A DNA stretch of 64,000 nucleotides from Tetramitus jugosus (lineage: Eukaryota > Heterolobosea > Eutetramitea > Acrasida > Vahlkampfiidae), in contig OW569346.1 in NCBI GenBank assembly GCA_937625935.1, forward strand, positions 558,001 to 622,000, in the 5' to 3' direction. Below are positions 43,106 to 54,007 of the stretch, one piece after another (the first letter of the stretch is position 1; every line of letters begins with the position of its first letter). Position numbers and translations under genes: made by a program. The notes below the pieces were generated by a model, which was given only the letters and a program-made list of their open reading frames with translations, was not told where the DNA came from and ran no database searches.

Positions 43106-46100
43106 TTACTTGTTCTTCTTTTTTCGTGCACTTTGGTATGCCTTCTGAGCTTTGCTTGCGGCAGTACCTATTCTACAGTTTCCAACCATAACTGCTGTCG
43201 TGTCGACGTCTGAGATGCACTTCAATAGATTCTGTTCTTTGGTATTATCTTTTGCTTCGTGGATCAAAATATGGAGAGCTTGTTGTCCAGCCTTACCTCT
43301 CTTCATGTTACCAGGCAAGATTTTGACTTTGTACTTGTAGTTCTTGAGAGAGATGTAAGGGGCACACACTGGAATAGCAAATAGGATTACATCGTCTTCG
43401 CGAGGCTGTCCCGTCAGAGAATCAATCTCGCTCAGTTTTTTCAAGTCATCTTCATCCATGTATTGAATGTTCTCTTGTTCTAGCAGCTTCTTAACCTCTT
43501 CCTTCTCCTTCTTTTTCTTTTCGTTCTCAATCTTTTGTCTTTCCAGCTCTAGTTGCTTCTCCTTCTCTTCTTCCTCGATCTGTTTTACCTTGTCCTCCTT
43601 TGTTGTATACTTGTGACCAATCAGCTCGAGACGAAGTTTTCGTTCTTCATCGTCTTGATCTGCGTACTTTCTCAGCTTCTTCCACTTTCCTTTCTTCATT
43701 CCCTTCGGCTTGTGAGTCAGTTCAGATTTATCGGCAACTTGTTCTTTCTTTTCCTTCTGCTCTACTTTGTTGCCTTCCAATTCAGAGGGGAGATCGTCAT
43801 TGAGCAACATTTCCTTAGCTTCATTCTCAGATACGCCCTTCTTGGTGAGCTGCTTCAACTTTCGTTTGTCTTTCGCACTGAGTCCCTTCTTCTTTTTCTT
43901 CTCAGTTTCGATGATTGTGGAAGTTGGCTCCTCTTGGTTCTCTTCTCTGGTTTCTGCAGAGTCTTCCTCTTCTACCTCCTTAATTTCTTCTGTTGTTGTC
44001 TGCTGGTCCGGTTTGGATGGTTCATCTTCGACAATTGCTCGAGGTGAGGTGTTACTTCGAGCAGAGAGAGGTTGCTCTGCGTCGAGTCCACTGTCAGACA
44101 ACACATCTGATCTCTCAATGTCCATATCGCTCATCGTGCTGCTCTGATCCCATGTGCTTCCAGATTCCATACTGACTACGCTGATTGCATCATCACCACC
44201 ATTGTTCAAATCCCTTCGGCGACGCTCACCTAAATGATTCGCAATACTCTCTTCGTCCAACTTGAACATGATTGCCATTCCCATGACCAATTGACTAGGT
44301 GGCAAATAGTTCTTCTTACCTCTAATCATAAATGAACCAGTAGGCAAGTATTCTCCGGTGGGAGCAGACTTTGTGACCTGATTGGCGTGAACCCAGTAGG
44401 CATTGACTACGAATTTGGCATCCCAGGCAGAGGATCGACACACTGTCATCATGGCAGCCTCGTGCAAAGTTTGAGCAGGCACATTTGTTTTTTGTTCTTC
44501 AATAGAATCGGTAGCAAAGTTGAACGCATGATTCTTGATGATACAACTACTAGCACCATGAATATCAGCATGAATGTACACATCACCCTTTCTTAAGTAT
44601 CTCTTGACCAAAATTTCGTTCTGTTGGGCGTCTCTTCCACTGAGAACGAGGTAGTTTTCACTTGTGACGAACCAGTTGAACTTTTCGAACCAAAACACCT
44701 TTCTCATGAGCTTGATATCATTCTTGACGCTCTGTTTCTTCAATGAGTCTTGAGTTTTCTTTTCAGCAACCTTAATTGCTTTGTGTGATGCTGCTACTGT
44801 CTTCTCCTTCTTATCAACAGACTTTTTTCTCAGTGAGTAGTAGTATTGTGCATTGCCGTACGCAGTCATAGAAATGTCGATATCTACCCTGATGGGACCC
44901 ATTTTCTTGCCTTGTTTCTTTTGACGATTCTTATCATTTGAGTCACTGTCGTCACCTGATGATTCATCGTCATCATCCGATTCCTCATCATCACTCTCTT
45001 GATCCTCATCGTATCCATAGTAATCGTCGTCTTGTGGCTGCAGTACCATTGTGATTTGATTTTGATCCAATTTGAGTTGACTAATCGCAGAAGCAATAGG
45101 ATCACCTAGCTTTCTTTGTTGTTTGATCACGCGGTCAATTTCTTCCCAAGAGTACTGAGATGCTCCACTGACTACTATCTCGATCGCATCATCAACCAGG
45201 TCCAAATTTTGCATAATGACCTGAGCCAACACTTCCATCCGTTGTACATCCTCTTGCAATTCATTGATTCTATTCTCTTGTTCCTTGCGCACCTTGACCA
45301 ACTTTTTGAAGGCAGAGCTTTCCATTTGTGATTTTTGATGGTCAATCTTCTTGGCCTCGATAGCACTAAAGAACTCGTCCACCGCATGATCAAACGTATC
45401 AATCTGAATAAATGGTCTGCTCGTGTACTGTTGGAATAAGAATGGCGTAAAATCTTCGTATCTCTCCCGTTGTTTCTCCTTTTCGAGATTCTCCAGATCC
45501 AACTGTTCTTGTTTGGATAATTGATCAGAGGATTGACTGGTGCTGGCACTAGCAGTGGATGCATCGGCAGGTTTCTCATCACTGAGAATAATGTAGCCTC
45601 TGCGAACTTGATCCTCCTTGAACTCAATCACATTGTCCGCTTCGGCATATCCCTTCAATATTTGATCAATCATTTTGATTCCAGGTGCATGATGCTCATC
45701 CACGAGGAACAATTGTTTCAAATCAGTGATTTGGGCCATTTTTTTCGATGGATCCACACCTGCTCTTAACAAAATGTGCTCAGTGAAACCTGGACCGTAG
45801 TCCGTTGAACTGTTGAGAACATTCTTGATGGCCAGAGATTGATTCTGATTCATTTTCTTCTCCTTGTCATCTTGCTTTTGTTGATTGTTGTTGCCGCTGC
45901 TGCTGCTGTTTTTGGATCGCTTCTTTTGTTTGTTCAAATCTTCTCCTCGTGCATCTTCTTCTTCTTCTTCTGCTTCTTCCTCTTCTGCTTCCTGATTCTT
46001 CTCCTCTTCAATTGAAGATGAAGAGATGGACAATGATGCTGATGCTTGTTCTAATTGTTGATCATTTTCATTGTCCTCACCCGTGTACACACTTCTCAAC

Positions 46101-46636
46101 AATGACATGAGCATCTGTCTTGTCATGGGAGTAAACTGTCTTCTCGAAGAAACAGGATACTTTTCTCCGACAGCAAATATGGTTCCCATGCTTTCTTCTT
46201 CCTTCTTGTGCGTACGCAAGAGCACTAGGATTTGATAGTTTGCATCAGTGAGAATAATGTTACCCTTTGCAAAAAACTCGACAATCAAGTGATATGCCTT
46301 CTCTTCCTGACCAAACTGAAAATCAACGACACGATCCACACCCAACTGCTCCACTCGTTCACATCTCCTCGTTCTAATAAATTTTCTAATTTTGATGGTG
46401 AAGGGAGAAGGCATTTGATTCTTGTCTCTCTCGAATTTTGTAGTGTGGAAACGAATGCCTGATTCGACGAGTAAATGAACCTTGTAGTCTGGTTTTGCAA
46501 ATTTGAGCATATAAGTCTTTTGATTAATGTCGTAAATGTTGGCCAAACGAAGACCAATAATGTCTCTCTTTAGTTCAGCTACGATGGCTCTAATGTCCAC
46601 TTGGGACATGCGATTCTTTTGTTTTGTTTTTGTCAT
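43106..46636 (-). CDS. NEMF: NEMF / Rqc2 ribosome quality control factor
   Basis: NEMF/Rqc2 binds 60S subunits obstructed by peptidyl-tRNA, recruits the Listerin ligase and directs C-terminal tail synthesis. Start at ATG 46634-46636 gives 1176 aa. The NFACT-N domain begins SQVDIRAIVAELKRDIIGLR, with IRKFIRTRRCERVEQLGVDR. A low-complexity acidic, Asn/Ser insert lies near 190-260, and coiled coils with an Asp/Glu/Ser stretch in the middle (DESDDEESDDDDES). The NFACT-R domain has DVYIHADIHGASS and the segment YWVHANQVTKSAPTGEYL. A charged Lys/Glu region precedes the NFACT-C domain (LPGNMKRGKAGQQAL) and a basic tail. All family blocks are present in order. The human protein is about 1076 aa; the extra length is in low-complexity inserts. 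Confidence 0.95.
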   Translation of the reverse strand: MTKTKQKNRMSQVDIRAIVAELKRDIIGLRLANIYDINQKTYMLKFAKPDYKVHLLVESGIRFHTTKFERDKNQMPSPFTIKIRKFIRTRRCERVEQLGVDRVVDFQFGQEEKAYHLIVEFFAKGNIILTDANYQILVLLRTHKKEEESMGTIFAVGEKYPVSSRRQFTPMTRQMLMSLLRSVYTGEDNENDQQLEQASASLSISSSSIEEEKNQEAEEEEAEEEEEDARGEDLNKQKKRSKNSSSSGNNNQQKQDDKEKKMNQNQSLAIKNVLNSSTDYGPGFTEHILLRAGVDPSKKMAQITDLKQLFLVDEHHAPGIKMIDQILKGYAEADNVIEFKEDQVRRGYIILSDEKPADASTASASTSQSSDQLSKQEQLDLENLEKEKQRERYEDFTPFLFQQYTSRPFIQIDTFDHAVDEFFSAIEAKKIDHQKSQMESSAFKKLVKVRKEQENRINELQEDVQRMEVLAQVIMQNLDLVDDAIEIVVSGASQYSWEEIDRVIKQQRKLGDPIASAISQLKLDQNQITMVLQPQDDDYYGYDEDQESDDEESDDDDESSGDDSDSNDKNRQKKQGKKMGPIRVDIDISMTAYGNAQYYYSLRKKSVDKKEKTVAASHKAIKVAEKKTQDSLKKQSVKNDIKLMRKVFWFEKFNWFVTSENYLVLSGRDAQQNEILVKRYLRKGDVYIHADIHGASSCIIKNHAFNFATDSIEEQKTNVPAQTLHEAAMMTVCRSSAWDAKFVVNAYWVHANQVTKSAPTGEYLPTGSFMIRGKKNYLPPSQLVMGMAIMFKLDEESIANHLGERRRRDLNNGGDDAISVVSMESGSTWDQSSTMSDMDIERSDVLSDSGLDAEQPLSARSNTSPRAIVEDEPSKPDQQTTTEEIKEVEEEDSAETREENQEEPTSTIIETEKKKKKGLSAKDKRKLKQLTKKGVSENEAKEMLLNDDLPSELEGNKVEQKEKKEQVADKSELTHKPKGMKKGKWKKLRKYADQDDEERKLRLELIGHKYTTKEDKVKQIEEEEKEKQLELERQKIENEKKKKEKEEVKKLLEQENIQYMDEDDLKKLSEIDSLTGQPREDDVILFAIPVCAPYISLKNYKYKVKILPGNMKRGKAGQQALHILIHEAKDNTKEQNLLKCISDVDTTAVMVGNCRIGTAASKAQKAYQSARKKKNK

Positions 46637-47027
46637 GGTTTGTTGTTTGTTGTTTGTTTGTTGGTTTGTTGTGTGTGATGGTAGTGGTTGTTGTTGCGTT
46701 TTTTTTGTCAAGGAGTGCGCGCTGTTTTGGTGCTCATGCTGTTGGTTTGGAAAAATTAGTGAGCATGTAAAATTCGAGAATGAGTTCTGGCTTTTGCCAA
46801 CTTCCAACAAATTTGAATCTTCACACAGAACTTCCACTGTGGTGTGATCCAGTATCAAAGAGAAGAGGAAGGATCACAAACCAATTGCAAAGACCTAAAA
46901 TCCAATGACAGTCATTGTCTCCCAGTCAAAAACAATCTCCATGAAAGATCAATTTGTCCGACAGTCGGAGTGATCCGCAAAACTGCAAAAAACCAGTAAA
47001 AAAAACCGCCAAAATTCAAGCAAAAAA
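46637..47027. promoter_or_regulatory. Divergent region between NEMF and NELF-B
   Basis: 391 bp hold the 5' flanks of both genes. GTTT/GTTG repeats (46640-46695) lie just before the NEMF start and A-rich DNA just before the NELF-B start, a common upstream composition in this window. No tRNA or conserved ORF. Confidence 0.4.
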
Positions 47028-50000
47028 ATGAAAGAAGAGAATGATCAACACCAATTTTCACATTCAACAACAACATCATCACAGCACGCTGATGACAACA
47101 TGAACAACAACGAGTATATTATTGGAGATGAACACGGTAGATCATACATTCGAGACCAATTATCCTCCACCACCGATCCCGTTTCTTCCATTCGCTTTCT
47201 CCAGGATCGACTCAAAATTTCTCCGCATTTTTTTGTAACAAACAAGGAGAGTGATGATCAACCAAAGAACAATGAGAATGCAATGCAAATCGATGATGAT
47301 AATGACACTCACAACAATAACGATCAGCACACGGATAATGTTGATCAATTCTCTTCCATTTTTGACTTTACGGATCTGTTGGGCGTGAATCGACATGTAC
47401 TATACAAATCACTCATGAATCATCTGAAACAACAATTGTTGAATCGTTTGGCCACACTCAAAGACACATCTGTGCCTTCATCATCATCATCATTGACTAA
47501 AGCATCTACTGCTGTTGCAAGTACGACCTCTCATACGACTGCTATTACTAGTAATGCGACAATGAACATGTCAAGTACTCTTCCTACTACGTCGAATACG
47601 ATATCTACTGCAAAAACAGCTGCACCATCATCATCATCATCAACAAACAACAACAACAATAATCAAAGCAACAGTGCACGACTCTTACTCGAACAAGCGT
47701 TTCCCTATATTCATATTGAGGAATTGAGGTCGATTGTTCATGAAATTTTGATTGGTATGGGTTCCAACATTCCTCAATCATTTCAAGACAAATTGAAACA
47801 AGATGACGTATTTGTGCACTTGCCAGTGCGAGTCAAAGTTCAACTGTGGCAAAATGATAAATCACTCTTCTTTCACTACTTGGATCAATTGTTGAAGGAG
47901 TATGAGATGACGTATACGGAGCAGTTTGAACTACCGGCATTCAAGTTGCCACTCCTCTATGACATGACCAGTGATTTTACCAATTTGGACATTTATACGA
48001 GTAATTTTAGACGAGTGAACAAATTGCTTGGATCACTTGTGGTGGATGTGCTTCAATTGAGTCCCGACTGTTTGTTCCCCAGTTTTCTGCAGTATTGTCG
48101 GGAGCGCTTTGCACAGCAATTGGTATCGTCAAGCAGTAGTAGCACTCATCATCAACACCATCATCACCAACATCTGGGGAATGGTGGTGGCGCTCGGGGC
48201 ACAATGGTCACAAAACAAGAAGGAGCCTCATCGAGTAGTGCGGATGCATCTTCACATGATAGCAAGCAATTGATCAAGAAGCGCATTCATGCACATCTAA
48301 GGAAGCAAGAAGAGAAGAGTGCTGTCGGAGAATATGATAACACAATTTCTAGCAGTGCCATTCATCACAACACACTTGTTCGCTATCTCGGAGAGTTGAG
48401 ATATGATGTAATTATGACTGCTCATGACAAAAAGATTACTCAGATCCAGCAGACTGATGCTGCTGTTCACAAGTTTTGTTGGTGGATTGATGCTTGGTTA
48501 AGGACAGTGTGCTCTCAAATGCTTCTATTCTTCAACGAGAATTCAACTTTTGATCTAAATAGGAGAAAGCAACACAGCAAACTACCATCCCAACAAGAAG
48601 CCTCTGCTCCACTCACTCCACTATCAGCCAAGCCTCCAGAGATATCATCATCTGGCTCCTCGAACGATTCACTATTTAACATGAAGCAAAACCTGCCACT
48701 CCATGTGCCAGAAATGATTGATGTTCGAAGAGTGAACGAGTTGATGTCTCACTTTGCACAAATGAGCTCAACAAAAGGCAACAAGAAGGATCAACGAGAT
48801 GTCTTATCTGTGAGCAACAATTGGTTAGATGTACAGATGATTATGTGCAGCGCCCTTCACAGTAGTGCTGTTGCCCAGCAATTGTATCACTTGTTGGAGT
48901 TGACTGAGCCTGGGACATTTAATCCTTCTCTGTTGGAGGTTTTGTCCTCTGCTCCTATCTTTGACAAGAAGAGACACGAACCAATTTACACGAGTCAGAT
49001 CACTGTGATCCCTGGGCCAAAGGGCACAGTAAGATCCGCTAAAATGAAAGTTAAAATATTGGGTGGAACATCGAGGCGCTTAGTTCCCGCTCCGAGCAAT
49101 TTCCTAACCGAGACAGAGTGTACACAACTTAACAATTGCATGGGTTTCCTCACTCGCTTATTCCTACTCCAGTCTGACACAAATATTTTATCCCATTCCA
49201 AGTTGCTGACCAATGGCAATGAATCTCTTGCTGTCTCAACGAGTGATATTGGTTTGCCTATGATGGACTTATTTATTGAAAATGACGTATTTCCTTTCAT
49301 TCAACAGCTCATTGCCTCAAAGTTCAACGAAACAGACTATGATCCACAAGTATCCAGTCGCTCTTCCATGCAACAGAGAATGACAAAGGCGCTGAAAGGA
49401 TCGGAGCCAAGTGTGAATCTGTATCGAAAGTTGGTTCTCATTTCAGTGTTACGAATCTTGCAAAATATTCGGATATTGACAATGCCGGCAGATGATGCAC
49501 GACCACACACAATAGAAGAAGAAATATGCATGCAAGCACGTAAGTTAAACTTCTTGGCACATATTTTGTTCTTTAATGATAATTCTTCAGGTTCGGCTTT
49601 GGATCGCAAGACACTAGAACTGAGTCAACTGGGTGCTCGACTCATCAAGACCGAACCTGCGCTGCTCCATACGATACTATCAGAGTGTGAGAGACTGGTG
49701 GACCATCTGAAAGCTTGCCAGGAGTATCACGAATCTAGTAAGGCATTCGTGTGCTCTGCCAACTCGATCCTATCACTTCTGCACATCTTTTGTGAAAAAT
49801 TATCGGTCATCTATCTAGGTAAGCTGTCCCACAAGCATTCCTCACTGCGCTACCAAAACCTGTCCATGCACCTGATTCAAGTCTTGCTTAAACTAGCTTC
49901 TGTGAGTCATGAACTCGCTGTTGCTGGTCATAGTATCGAACAGGAACAGTCAAGGAAATCACAAGCAGACAAGGCACAATCAGAGCAAGATCGAACAAGA

Positions 50001-50732
50001 AAACCTGTTTGGACGCTAATGGCCAACGCTCTGCGGGAACAGGTTCAAAACATACTTCAGTTCTTTGCAACGCAACCTGATGCAGCAATGCCCGAAGCCA
50101 TGAAGCATTTCATCAGACAAACACAAGACGTTTTACAAGCACCTGTGCAAGAGCAGGAGAGAATAGACACGAGAATTCAAGAGAGCAGGAGACAACAAGT
50201 TGCTGTGCATCACGTACCCACTGCACCATCCATGATGAACCCAAACATGCCTTACAACACCTATCCACCTGGGCCTTATGGCCGTGGTTATCCACCAAGA
50301 AACTATCCATCGCCATCATACTATCAATCACCTCATCCATACCAACGTGGAGGGTACCGAGGTGGATATGGACGTGGTGGATACCGAGGAGGTTATCGTG
50401 GAGGTTATCGCGGTGGTTATGGAGGTGGTGGACCGCACTACGACAACTATCCTCCACCATCAAGAGGAGGTTATTATCGTGGTGGATATAGTGGTCCCTC
50501 GTACAGGGGAGGCTATCAAAATGCTGGATTCTCATCAGGCGGTCATTCTCCCATGCAATACTCTCCACAGCAGTACCCTTATGGTGGACCACCACAAGGA
50601 CCAGTTGGCATGCCACCAAGAAGCCCTCCACAGTACGAGTACGATGATACACAATCTGGTGTATCACCACCTCAACAACAACCACAACAAGGTACAGAAC
50701 ATCATCAGGACAACACATCGCCCCAACAGTAA
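47028..50732 (+). CDS. Negative elongation factor B (NELF-B/COBRA1) homolog with RGG tail
   Basis: NELF holds RNA polymerase II in promoter-proximal pause; subunit B is a helical-repeat scaffold binding NELF-C and NELF-E. The gene is a single exon of 1234 aa. Similarity to NELF-B is seen in order: DPVSSIRFLQDRLKI and FTDLLGVNRHVLYKSLMNHL near the start; RVKVQLWQNDKSLF followed by a LLKEYE helix; then RRVNKLLGSLVVDVLQL, and KFCWWIDAWLRTV, which aligns with the family's KFTWCLDACIRE. Asn/Ser/Thr/His-rich inserts roughly double the length of the animal protein (about 580 aa). Residues about 1083-1164 form an RGG/RGGY box (YRGGYRGGYRGGYGGG), and a Pro/Gln tail ends the protein; such boxes bind RNA and are arginine-methylated. 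The animal subunit has no such box. Assignment is from recalled family motifs, not a search. Confidence 0.7.
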   Translation: MKEENDQHQFSHSTTTSSQHADDNMNNNEYIIGDEHGRSYIRDQLSSTTDPVSSIRFLQDRLKISPHFFVTNKESDDQPKNNENAMQIDDDNDTHNNNDQHTDNVDQFSSIFDFTDLLGVNRHVLYKSLMNHLKQQLLNRLATLKDTSVPSSSSSLTKASTAVASTTSHTTAITSNATMNMSSTLPTTSNTISTAKTAAPSSSSSTNNNNNNQSNSARLLLEQAFPYIHIEELRSIVHEILIGMGSNIPQSFQDKLKQDDVFVHLPVRVKVQLWQNDKSLFFHYLDQLLKEYEMTYTEQFELPAFKLPLLYDMTSDFTNLDIYTSNFRRVNKLLGSLVVDVLQLSPDCLFPSFLQYCRERFAQQLVSSSSSSTHHQHHHHQHLGNGGGARGTMVTKQEGASSSSADASSHDSKQLIKKRIHAHLRKQEEKSAVGEYDNTISSSAIHHNTLVRYLGELRYDVIMTAHDKKITQIQQTDAAVHKFCWWIDAWLRTVCSQMLLFFNENSTFDLNRRKQHSKLPSQQEASAPLTPLSAKPPEISSSGSSNDSLFNMKQNLPLHVPEMIDVRRVNELMSHFAQMSSTKGNKKDQRDVLSVSNNWLDVQMIMCSALHSSAVAQQLYHLLELTEPGTFNPSLLEVLSSAPIFDKKRHEPIYTSQITVIPGPKGTVRSAKMKVKILGGTSRRLVPAPSNFLTETECTQLNNCMGFLTRLFLLQSDTNILSHSKLLTNGNESLAVSTSDIGLPMMDLFIENDVFPFIQQLIASKFNETDYDPQVSSRSSMQQRMTKALKGSEPSVNLYRKLVLISVLRILQNIRILTMPADDARPHTIEEEICMQARKLNFLAHILFFNDNSSGSALDRKTLELSQLGARLIKTEPALLHTILSECERLVDHLKACQEYHESSKAFVCSANSILSLLHIFCEKLSVIYLGKLSHKHSSLRYQNLSMHLIQVLLKLASVSHELAVAGHSIEQEQSRKSQADKAQSEQDRTRKPVWTLMANALREQVQNILQFFATQPDAAMPEAMKHFIRQTQDVLQAPVQEQERIDTRIQESRRQQVAVHHVPTAPSMMNPNMPYNTYPPGPYGRGYPPRNYPSPSYYQSPHPYQRGGYRGGYGRGGYRGGYRGGYRGGYGGGGPHYDNYPPPSRGGYYRGGYSGPSYRGGYQNAGFSSGGHSPMQYSPQQYPYGGPPQGPVGMPPRSPPQYEYDDTQSGVSPPQQQPQQGTEHHQDNTSPQQ

Positions 50733-50778
50733 ACGAGCATTCTCTTGTGTTTATGCGAAATCCAAAATTATTATTTAT

Positions 50779-53700
50779 TTAGAGTGAATCAACGTTAACA
50801 CTGAACAACTTGATGTGCTTGGCTGAAAACATGTCTGTGTGCTTCAAATAGATCAAACCCCAGCAATAGGTTAACAGATAGGTATCAATTCTCTCGGACG
50901 TCACAAATGTACGAACAATAATGGTGTGCGGTACAGGAAGAAGTCCAACCAGAGTCGATTTCTTGATGTGATTCAATACATCGTCTTCTGTGGCCATCTG
51001 TCTTGAGCACAGTCTTTCAACCTCAGGATTCAAAATATTAATCATTGTAAGCACAGTTGTTAGAGGCAATCGAGGTTTCCATGAATCAACCCACTGTTGA
51101 GTTGGCATAAACAATAAACGTTCTGGCAGTGGGAACTCACGCTTCTTCTCCCGTTCTACAATGAACTGGCTAATCTTCTCCAAGTCAGGCTTCTTGCTCA
51201 ACTCATGGAATACGTTGGCTCGTCTCATGATTGAGTATATGATATGTGGATTGCCTTCATATTGATACTGAATGATGTTATTGAATGTTTCAAGCAATAG
51301 GCTAATGTAGTGGCAATTCTTCTCGGATGTGTACAGGTATTTTGGTGCTGCTAGTGCTTCAAACAAGTTCACAAGCTTCAAACTGGCAATCATGCTCATT
51401 GATTTAACATAAGGGGAGATGTTGGCAATCACAGTGAGCAAGCAATCGAACAATGGCTTCATGATTCCCTTGTCTGATGTAATACATTTGCACAAGGCCT
51501 AATAAATTCATGGTAGCAAAAAAGGGATAACCGCCGAAGTGTCAATAATGAATTGATTCAATCAAGTCATATAATGGAGAAAAAAAGAAAAATATACTAC
51601 GTACCACGATCAACAAGTCTGAGAATGATCCTTGCACTTGCACCTCTAATGGTATCTTGATATCGATTGGCCTGTTGAGAGCAACACTGAATTCGCGATG
51701 ACCACTGAGCAACAACAAAATAAATGATGTCATTTGGACGAGAGGGAACTTGGTGGCATCCTTGCCTTCTGTCTGGAGCAAGAACAGCAATGGGATAATA
51801 AATCTGGAAATGTCACCATCTCTGCAGATGAAAATTCTAAAGTTCTTGTTCGTTTGCAACACCTTCCAGAAGCAAACCAACAACTCTTCATAAAATGGAA
51901 TCAGACGCTGTGATCCTGGCAGATATGTATTGTGTGCATCCACAAGATTGTTCAAATTTCTAGCAAAACCATTGTACATGTAAGACAGATCATCATCCTG
52001 ATCAATCGACTCAAGTACCTGTCTGGCCTTGTTTCCATGCTCGGCATCTGCTGGATTGTGGTGCAACAAGAGAGTCAACATATTCAATGACAATTCAACC
52101 ACCTTTTCATCATAATCTGTCATGAGCTGAGTTGTGTAAGGAAGAGATCCACGTGGATCATACTTCAGAACTGTGTTCAACAATGAATAGACAACATCGG
52201 TAATGAATGGCATTTGACTGGACACTGCAACACTCAAGAACTTGTTTTCAACTGTCACACATTGGTCGACTGTTTACACATGTGAGTTGTGTTAGTAAGT
52301 ATTCGTTCGAATCGAAACAAAATGACACATTCATTAATAATAAAGAAAGTTGACACATACCTCTCAAGTACAACACTTGTGAAAAACAAGCCAACAAGCA
52401 TCTTAACACATCATATCTGTTGTTCATCTGTTCTGAAGTAGGAGCATAATTGGTGTTCAACATTCCGACACCTGCATGCCACAGGAACTCAGTGTTGAGA
52501 ACATTTGGCTTCATTGGTTCTTCGGACTTGAGTTGGAAAACAGGAACAGTGAACTGAGGGATAAACATGGATCTCATCAATGTGTCTATCATGACATGCG
52601 CCAAGGTCTCATTCAACGGTTTGTCTCCAATATGTACCACTTGGATCAACGTCTTCTTGTACTCTTCAAAATCGAATTCTGAACTAGATGATGTTGCCTC
52701 TTGTTTCTCATCAGCTGACTCAGTGACGTTCGTTGCTTGCTCCACTGCTTCCTCGCTCTGATTCTTGCTTGCTTCAGCAGTGTTTTCTTCAGCGCTCTGT
52801 TCCGATGGAGTTGGCTCTGTGCTAATCTCACTCGACTCAACAGGAATTTCCTTCTTTGTTTCTTCTTCGACATTTGAAACAGCAGAGGTTGATGTGGCTG
52901 GAGTAGTAGTAGCAACAGGAGCGGCAACAGTCGTACCCTTGTTGTTCTTCTTGTTCTTTTTTCCCTTCTTTCCAGCTGATTTTTGCTGTTGCTGTTGCTG
53001 TAGCAAGAGTTGTTGTTGTTGCTTCTTCTTCTCTTCTTCCTCTGCTGCAAGTTTTTTGCGTTGTTCCTCTGCCAATCTCTCCTCCTCCTCTTGCTTCTTC
53101 TTTTGTGCTTCTGCTTCTTGCTCTTCAATCAGTTTTAATCGCTGTTTTTCTGCTTCTTCTTCTTCTTCCTCTTGTTGCTTCTTCTTCAACTGTAGTTGTT
53201 GTTGTTGTTCCTTGATTTGTGCTTCTTGCTGGACCAACAATTGTTCAAATCGCTTATCCTTCATCAAACCATATGTTTCACTGTACTTTTTCATTTGATC
53301 AATCCATTCACCAGGAATCTTCTTTGGTATTCTATTGTCAAAGAACAAGAGTTGAACAAAATTGTCGTCATCGTGCTCAAACACAAATGGAAGAATTCTC
53401 GACAATAAAAAGAGAGAATTGCGAGCACTGGTGCACTCGGCTGCAATGTTGCGCGGCAAAGAGAACAAGTGCAATTGTTCAATACTCTATAGATTTGGTT
53501 AGAGAATGGAACACACATGAAAAAGACAAACAGAAGAGACAGTTGATATACATATCTATATATCTATATATATATAAATGTAGTTACCTTGAAAATAAGA
53601 GTGGCCAAGTTTTCTGGTTGAGCACTACGGAGTCCACGCACATCCTCTGGTGTAATCAATGCAAAAATATCCTGAACGGACAGGGGAGAAATGAACAGGA

Positions 53701-53794
53701 CACTCCAAAATTTGTGATCAGTTGGTTTAATGACCTGTTTCTCTAGAGTGTTGATTCTAGATTTAAATTCAAGCTTACTATCTCCAGCACCCAT
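50779..53794 (-). CDS. HID1: HID1 homolog (Golgi/dense-core vesicle trafficking)
   Basis: HID1 is a peripheral Golgi protein needed for secretory-granule cargo sorting in animals. Four exons (53794-53588, 53486-52361, 52269-51605, 51498-50779) give 905 aa; introns are 101, 91 and 106 bp with donors GTAACT, GTATGT and GTACGT. The N-terminus MGAGDSKLEFK matches the family's MGxxDSKL start with Gly2 for N-myristoylation, then FWSVLF and SVQDIFALI. Later blocks include LLSRILPFVFE and, in exon 4, MKPLFDCLLTVIANISPYVKS and LETFNNIIQYQYEGNP, which are diagnostic. A Gln/Glu/Lys coiled-coil and Ser/Glu-rich insert at about 125-255 makes it longer than human HID1 (about 790 aa). Exon order and phases are consistent throughout. 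Confidence 0.93.
53546..53577. repeat. TA-rich microsatellite in HID1 intron 1
   Basis: An imperfect TATA/TATC run of about 32 bp lies in the first intron of the minus-strand gene, just inside its donor. Confidence 0.75.
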
Positions 53795-54007
53795 TTGTTG
53801 TTGTTGTTGATGTTGTTGATGATATGGTTCTTATTCTTTGTTGATGATTGTTGTTGATGTTTTACGTGAAGGTCTCAAAATGGTTTTTAATCGCTACAAT
53901 CCAATTTTGTGATCCAATCGATTCTTTTTTTTTGTACAATCGGCGCGGCAAATTCCTGGGTTCGAACACGCAAAAAGAACAACAATATTCCTTTGTGAAA
54001 AGTGAAA

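Noticed and set aside
46637-46858. Upstream extension of the NEMF frame
   Set aside because: The sequence is low-complexity Thr/Gln/Asn; the NFACT-N domain starts right after the ATG at 46636.
52646-53298. Long frames on both strands across the HID1 insert
   Set aside because: They result from the repetitive Gln/Glu/Lys codons of the HID1 exon; only the minus-strand HID1 frame connects through the splice sites.
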